A stretch of 15,275 bases of DNA, taken from contig JAEZOA010000121.1 in the NCBI GenBank assembly GCA_023441625.1, positions 1-15,275 of the forward strand. Direction: 5' to 3'. Shown here piece by piece: positions 14,138-15,275 of this stretch; within the stretch, counting starts at the first letter, position 1, and the number at the start of each line of letters is the position of its first letter. Source of the DNA: Bacillota bacterium (GTDB taxonomy: Bacteria > Bacillota > Clostridia > Acetivibrionales > DSM-1351). The notes beneath the pieces were generated by a model. It was not told the origin of the DNA. It worked only from the letters and a program-made list of their open reading frames with translations, and made no database searches. A program made the translations under genes and the position numbers.

Positions 14138-14169
14138 AAGCAATGTTGGATTGCCAACCTGCGTTGTTT
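14138..14169 (+). repeat. Dispersed 32-bp hairpin repeat, copy 3
   Basis: This is the best-formed of the three copies. Outer arms AAGCAATG (14138-14145) and CGTTGTTT (14162-14169) pair over 8 bp with G-T wobbles, and inner TTGG (14146-14149) pairs with CCAA (14154-14157) around loop ATTG, leaving a CCTG bulge on the right side. It sits inside the operon between holB and ricT, 10 bases after the holB stop, and has no T-tract typical of a terminator beyond TTTTTT at 14167-14172. Confidence 0.75.
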
Positions 14170-14201
14170 TTTATATGTGATTTATAGAAAGGATTATATA
14201 A

Positions 14202-15077
14202 ATGGTAAAGGTTGTAGGAGTTAGGTTCAAAAATGCGGGAAAGATTTATTATTTCGACCCTGGAGAGCTTTTGATAGACTTAAACCAAAATGTTATAGTA
14301 GAAACTGCAAGGGGCATAGAATTTGGACTAGTAGTAGTACCAAATAGAGATGTGGATGAATCTGAGATTGTTGCTCCCCTCAAAAAGGTAATTAGGATAG
14401 CAAGCCAAGAAGACGCCACCCATGCAGAAGAAAATGAAAAAAAGGAAAAAGATGCCTACAATATATGTATGCAAAAAATAAATGACCACAAGCTTGATAT
14501 GAAGCTCATTGATGTAGAATATACTTTTGATAACAATAAAGTATTATTTTATTTTACAGCTGATGGTAGAGTGGACTTTAGAGAGCTTGTAAAAGATTTG
14601 GCTGCTATATTTAAAACAAGAATTGAGCTAAGACAGATTGGTGTAAGAGATGAATCTAAGATGATGGGTGGAATAGGTATATGTGGTAGAGTGCTTTGCT
14701 GCAATTCCTTCTTAGGAGAATTTCAACCAGTTTCAATTAAAATGGCAAAGGAACAGTCTCTTTCCCTTAATCCAACAAAAATATCCGGTACCTGTGGAAG
14801 GCTCATGTGCTGTCTGAAATATGAACAGGAGGCCTATGAGGATCTTTTGGGCAGAGTGCCTAAGGTTGGTGCAATAGTTGATACACCAGAGGGGCAAGGT
14901 ACAGTTGTGGCGGTCAACCTATTAAAGGAAATTCTCAAGATAAAACTTGATGCAGGTAATGATTCTGACCTTCGAGTATACAATTACAAAGAGGGAGAGG
15001 TTAAAATAATAAAAAATGCCACCTCTAATGATGATGTTGATATTGATTTAGAGGCCCTCAAACAATTGGAGGACTAG
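14202..15077 (+). CDS. ricT: RicT/YaaT, PSP1-domain protein
   Basis: This 291-residue cytoplasmic protein belongs to the family of B. subtilis RicT (YaaT). There it joins RicA (YmcA) and RicF (YlbF) in a complex that carries [4Fe-4S] clusters and steers RNase Y in mRNA maturation, with effects on sporulation, competence and biofilm. The PSP1 domain is about residues 55-145. The conserved cysteines are present as GICGRVLCC (Cys161, 166, 167) and TCGRLMCC (Cys198, 203, 204), the cluster ligands in the family. The C-terminal part has GAIVDTPEGQGTVVAVN. AGAAAGGA (14186-14193 region) stands about 9 bases before the ATG. It is the last gene of the block and a strong terminator follows; yabA, next in B. 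subtilis, is not seen in the window. Confidence 0.95.
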   Translation: MVKVVGVRFKNAGKIYYFDPGELLIDLNQNVIVETARGIEFGLVVVPNRDVDESEIVAPLKKVIRIASQEDATHAEENEKKEKDAYNICMQKINDHKLDMKLIDVEYTFDNNKVLFYFTADGRVDFRELVKDLAAIFKTRIELRQIGVRDESKMMGGIGICGRVLCCNSFLGEFQPVSIKMAKEQSLSLNPTKISGTCGRLMCCLKYEQEAYEDLLGRVPKVGAIVDTPEGQGTVVAVNLLKEILKIKLDAGNDSDLRVYNYKEGEVKIIKNATSNDDVDIDLEALKQLED

Positions 15078-15180
15078 TGTAATATAAATGAAATAACACG
15101 GCAAATTCATGAAGCAAAATAATGTAAAATAAAAGTTTTTAAGGGAAAAAAAACAGCTAAAAAAAAGTTCGAGAAAATAG

Positions 15181-15223
15181 CTGGAATAGCCTAATATCAA
15201 GGGTTTATTCCAGTTTTTGTTTT
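15181..15223 (+). terminator. Strong rho-independent terminator of the tmk-ricT operon
   Basis: CTGGAATA (15181-15188) pairs with TATTCCAG (15206-15213), and GCC (15189-15191) can stack further against GGG (15201-15203). TTTTT, G, then TTTT follow directly. It lies about 100 bases after the ricT stop. A short CAGCTA (15154-15159) upstream can pair with TAGCTG (15178-15183) and overlaps its left arm. Confidence 0.85.
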
Positions 15224-15250
15224 GATTAATAGTGCTAAAAATTATATAAT
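15222..15250 (+). promoter_or_regulatory. Promoter for the gene beyond the right edge
   Basis: TTGATT (15222-15227) and TATAAT (15245-15250) are spaced by the ideal 17 bases. The -35 box begins within the T-tract of the preceding terminator. AAAAGGGA at the very end of the window (15268-15275) looks like the ribosome site of a gene starting just outside. Confidence 0.6.
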
Positions 15251-15275
15251 AAGTACATAAATAACATAAAAGGGA

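Noticed and set aside
1..15275. CRISPR array, tRNA or rRNA genes, insertion sequences, prophage genes
   Set aside because: I found no regularly spaced repeats, no cloverleaf-type sequence, and no transposase, integrase or phage-like proteins. The dispersed repeat has only three far-apart copies.

Overview
The window looks like chromosome of a low-GC, AT-rich, Gram-positive anaerobe of the Clostridia, probably a plant-polysaccharide-using member of the Lachnospiraceae or a relative. The reasons are the AT-rich spacers, strong AGGAGG-type ribosome sites, the tmk-yaaQ-yaaR-holB-yaaT gene order shared with Bacillus and Clostridia, and the xylanase and beta-galactosidase genes. The placement is inferred from gene content only. 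All recognised genes lie on the + strand.

Region 1 (1-4979) is carbohydrate use. It holds the end of a sugar ABC-transporter permease, a GH10 xylanase-type enzyme without a signal peptide, a rho-independent terminator, and a large cytoplasmic GH2 beta-galactosidase with its own spacer and candidate promoter. The layout suggests import of oligosaccharides followed by hydrolysis inside the cell.

Region 2 (4980-7752) is a small three-gene cluster that probably responds to a small molecule. It has a MerR-type activator with a GyrI-like effector domain, preceded by a textbook long-spacer MerR promoter with an operator dyad. A free-standing GyrI-like protein follows, then a BtrH-N-domain (papain/C39-like fold) protein. 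I do not recognise this combination as a characterised system, and it is the best candidate here for undescribed biology.

Region 3 (7753-9853) holds a two-domain GNAT acetyltransferase and a Nudix hydrolase, with loose spacers that contain a dispersed hairpin repeat and a possible gene remnant.

Region 4 (9854-15275) is the conserved housekeeping block: an Orn/Lys/Arg decarboxylase-family gene (yaaO-like), tmk, darA/yaaQ (c-di-AMP receptor), yaaR, holB and ricT/yaaT. It ends in a strong terminator, and a promoter for the next gene begins in that terminator's T-tract. The yaaR reading frame has no ATG, GTG or TTG for its N-terminal half and appears to begin at an ATA codon behind a good Shine-Dalgarno sequence.

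Three 32-bp copies of one hairpin-forming intergenic repeat (1598, 7862 and 14138) run through the window.
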